From JBCBXA01 sp039816825 (GTDB taxonomy: Bacteria; Pseudomonadota; Alphaproteobacteria; Rhizobiales; Rhizobiaceae), in the NCBI GenBank assembly GCA_039816825.1, contig JBCBXA010000063.1, positions 1-16,367 on the forward strand: 16,367 nucleotides of DNA. The letters run 5' to 3'. Under the pieces are notes generated by a model. The model saw only the letters and a list, made by a program, of their open reading frames with translations. It did no database searches and had not been told where the DNA came from. The translations under genes and the position numbers were made by a program. Positions 15,528-16,367 of the stretch are shown in pieces; the stretch's first letter is position 1, and each line of letters opens with the position of its first letter.

Positions 15528-15558
15528 TTGACGTTTACGTATACGTCGCAACATTAGT
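15528..15558 (+). promoter_or_regulatory. Candidate MerR-type operator/promoter before the thioesterase gene
   Basis: The 18-bp sequence GACGTTTACGTATACGTC (15530-15547) is palindromic with 8 of 9 base pairs matching; its inner ACGTATACGT is a perfect 10-bp palindrome. It lies directly after or within a TTGACG -35-like hexamer (15528-15533), ahead of a weak -10-like ATTAGT at 19-nt spacing. A dyad inside an over-long 19-nt spacer is the known arrangement of MerR-family regulated promoters. The ACGT-rich core resembles what I recall of LiuR-type sites that control acyl-CoA and branched-chain amino acid catabolism. The palindrome is certain; the regulator is inferred. Confidence 0.4.
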
Positions 15559-15673
15559 TGGAGTGTCGGTCCCTAGGTTTGGGTGAGGTATGCCCTCGGC
15601 TCCGCCGCGCCCCTTCGGGCTGCACGCGCTGATCGACCGATAAAGCCGGGCGACCGATAGAGAGGAAAACAAG

Positions 15674-16240
15674 ATGTACCCTGTGCTGCGATTAATCGGT
15701 GTTTCCATGGCTGCCCGCCGCGCCCCCAAGCAGAGTTGGGACAGTGTGGCCGAGTGCCGGTTTCGCGCTCACCCCACCGACATCGACATGTTTGCCGAAA
15801 TGAACAATGGGCGGCACCTCACGCTGTACGATCTGGGTCGCTTTGACCTTGGCATCAAAATGGGCCTGGACAGGGTTCTGAAAGCCAAGCGCTGGGGGCT
15901 GGTGGTGGCGGGCGCTTCCATCCGTTTTCGCAAGCGCATTCGGATGTTCGATCCGGTGGTGATGCGGACCAAGATTGTGGGCCGTGATGAACGCTGGTTC
16001 TACATTGAGCAAACCATGATGGTTCGGGGTGAAGCCTGCTCCGGGGCGCTGATGCGCACGGCGGTCACTGAGAAGGGTCGTGTTGTCGCGACGGATCGTG
16101 TTGTTGAGGCCATGGGGTTGACGGAAGCCAATCCCATGCCGCCCGACTGGGTCGTCGGCTGGACTGAAGCTGACAAGGAGCGACCCTGGCCACCCGAGAT
16201 CGTGCCAGCGTCTGAAGAGCCGATGCTCCCGAATGGTTAA
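15674..16240 (+). CDS. Hotdog-fold acyl-CoA thioesterase (THEM6/4HBT_2-like)
   Basis: A 188-residue predicted thioesterase that would hydrolyse acyl-CoA to free acid and CoA. The hotdog start FRAHPTDIDMFAEMNNGRHL (about 32-51) carries the Asp-x-x-Met-Asn-Asn pattern of 4HBT-type enzymes. The following helix (TLYDLGRFDLGIKMGL) and strands AGASIRFRKRIRMFDPVVM and KIVGRDERWFYIEQTMMV are typical of the THEM6-like subgroup. The N-terminus (MYPVLRLIGVSMAARR) is a short hydrophobic stretch, also common in that subgroup, that might associate with the membrane. The start at 15674 has AGGA about 8 nt upstream; ATG at 15707 is a weaker alternative. The gene has its own 231-nt upstream region with an 18-bp palindrome, so it is probably transcribed separately. 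The acyl substrate is unknown. Confidence 0.85.
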   Translation: MYPVLRLIGVSMAARRAPKQSWDSVAECRFRAHPTDIDMFAEMNNGRHLTLYDLGRFDLGIKMGLDRVLKAKRWGLVVAGASIRFRKRIRMFDPVVMRTKIVGRDERWFYIEQTMMVRGEACSGALMRTAVTEKGRVVATDRVVEAMGLTEANPMPPDWVVGWTEADKERPWPPEIVPASEEPMLPNG

Positions 16241-16249
16241 AATTCATCC

Positions 16250-16265
16250 TTAACAAAGGGTTATC
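16250..16265 (+). promoter_or_regulatory. CtrA-box-like sequence
   Basis: TTAA, 7 nt, TTATC (16250-16265) matches the alphaproteobacterial cell-cycle regulator motif TTAA-N7-TTAAC with one mismatch. An overlapping imperfect half-site arrangement (AAAA-N7-TTAAC) ends at 16254. It lies about 55 nt before the next start codon, a sensible place for an activator or repressor site. AT-rich intergenic DNA gives such matches by chance fairly often, so the assignment is tentative. Confidence 0.3.
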
Positions 16266-16319
16266 ACACCGGGCCTGCGTTTCGTGCTTTTGAGGCGCTT
16301 TCGGGGAGTGGATATCGGG

Positions 16320-16367
16320 ATGATCTGCGGTTTTGATCTGAGCGGTTCTGCCGGGGCCGCGCTTCGC
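16320..16367 (+). CDS. Start of an unidentified gene (partial)
   Basis: An open frame begins at ATG 16320 and runs to the window edge, giving 16 residues (MICGFDLSGSAGAALR). An in-frame GTG at 16308 is an alternative start. GGGGAG lies about 11 nt before the ATG, slightly long for a ribosome-binding site. It follows the thioesterase gene by 79 nt and is preceded by the CtrA-like box. Too little sequence is present to name a family. Confidence 0.35.
   Translation, partial: MICGFDLSGSAGAALR

Noticed and set aside
15634..15659. Direct repeat CGACCGATA (two copies 17 nt apart) before the thioesterase start
   Set aside because: A single 9-nt duplication near a ribosome-binding site may be chance, and no third copy or symmetry supports an operator.

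Overview
The window reads as a chromosomal housekeeping segment of an alphaproteobacterium, most likely of the Hyphomicrobiales (Rhizobiales) type. Three things support this. There is an F1-only ATP synthase operon in the order atpH-atpA-atpG-atpD, without the Fo genes next to it. The ATP synthase beta subunit carries a Lys/Ala/Pro-rich N-terminal extension of the kind known from rhizobial and Brucella relatives. The neighbourhoods priA next to the F1 operon and leuS-lptE-holA are also typical. Coding density is very high, base composition looks moderately GC-rich throughout, and I see no insertion sequence, prophage, CRISPR array, rRNA or tRNA gene. No gene-free stretch exceeds 300 bases; the longest is 4307-4588.

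Left part, minus strand (1-8945). Reading in the direction of transcription, from high to low coordinates, priA overlaps a 10-TM EamA/DMT-type transporter by 4 nt. A RimJ/RimL-like GNAT acetyltransferase and a small DUF4345-like membrane protein follow, almost without gaps. A 282-nt regulatory stretch then precedes atpH (TTG start), atpA, atpG and atpD; atpD runs off the left edge. The regulatory stretch can fold into a two-tier hairpin with a GNRA loop, a second 6-bp hairpin close to the atpH start, and further inverted repeats around a possible -10 box. Two more perfect hairpins lie back to back between atpA and atpG.

Middle (9020-10344). A transaldolase-like fructose-6-phosphate aldolase (fsa) is divergent from priA and convergent with the PLP-homeostasis protein YggS.

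Right part, plus strand (10488-16367). leuS, lptE, holA and a 254-aa protein of uncertain function form a tightly overlapping unit. It covers leucyl-tRNA charging, the lipoprotein partner for LPS export, and the delta subunit of the replicative clamp loader. After a 231-nt gap containing an 18-bp near-palindrome laid out like a MerR-type operator comes a THEM6/4HBT_2-type hotdog acyl-CoA thioesterase. A CtrA-box-like sequence then precedes the first codons of a gene that leaves the window.

Most genes are well-known core functions. I find no convincing new multi-gene system. The less explained content is regulatory: the atp leader and intercistronic RNA structures, the start signals of the four atp genes, the MerR-like dyad, the CtrA-like box, and two accessory insertions into otherwise conserved neighbourhoods.
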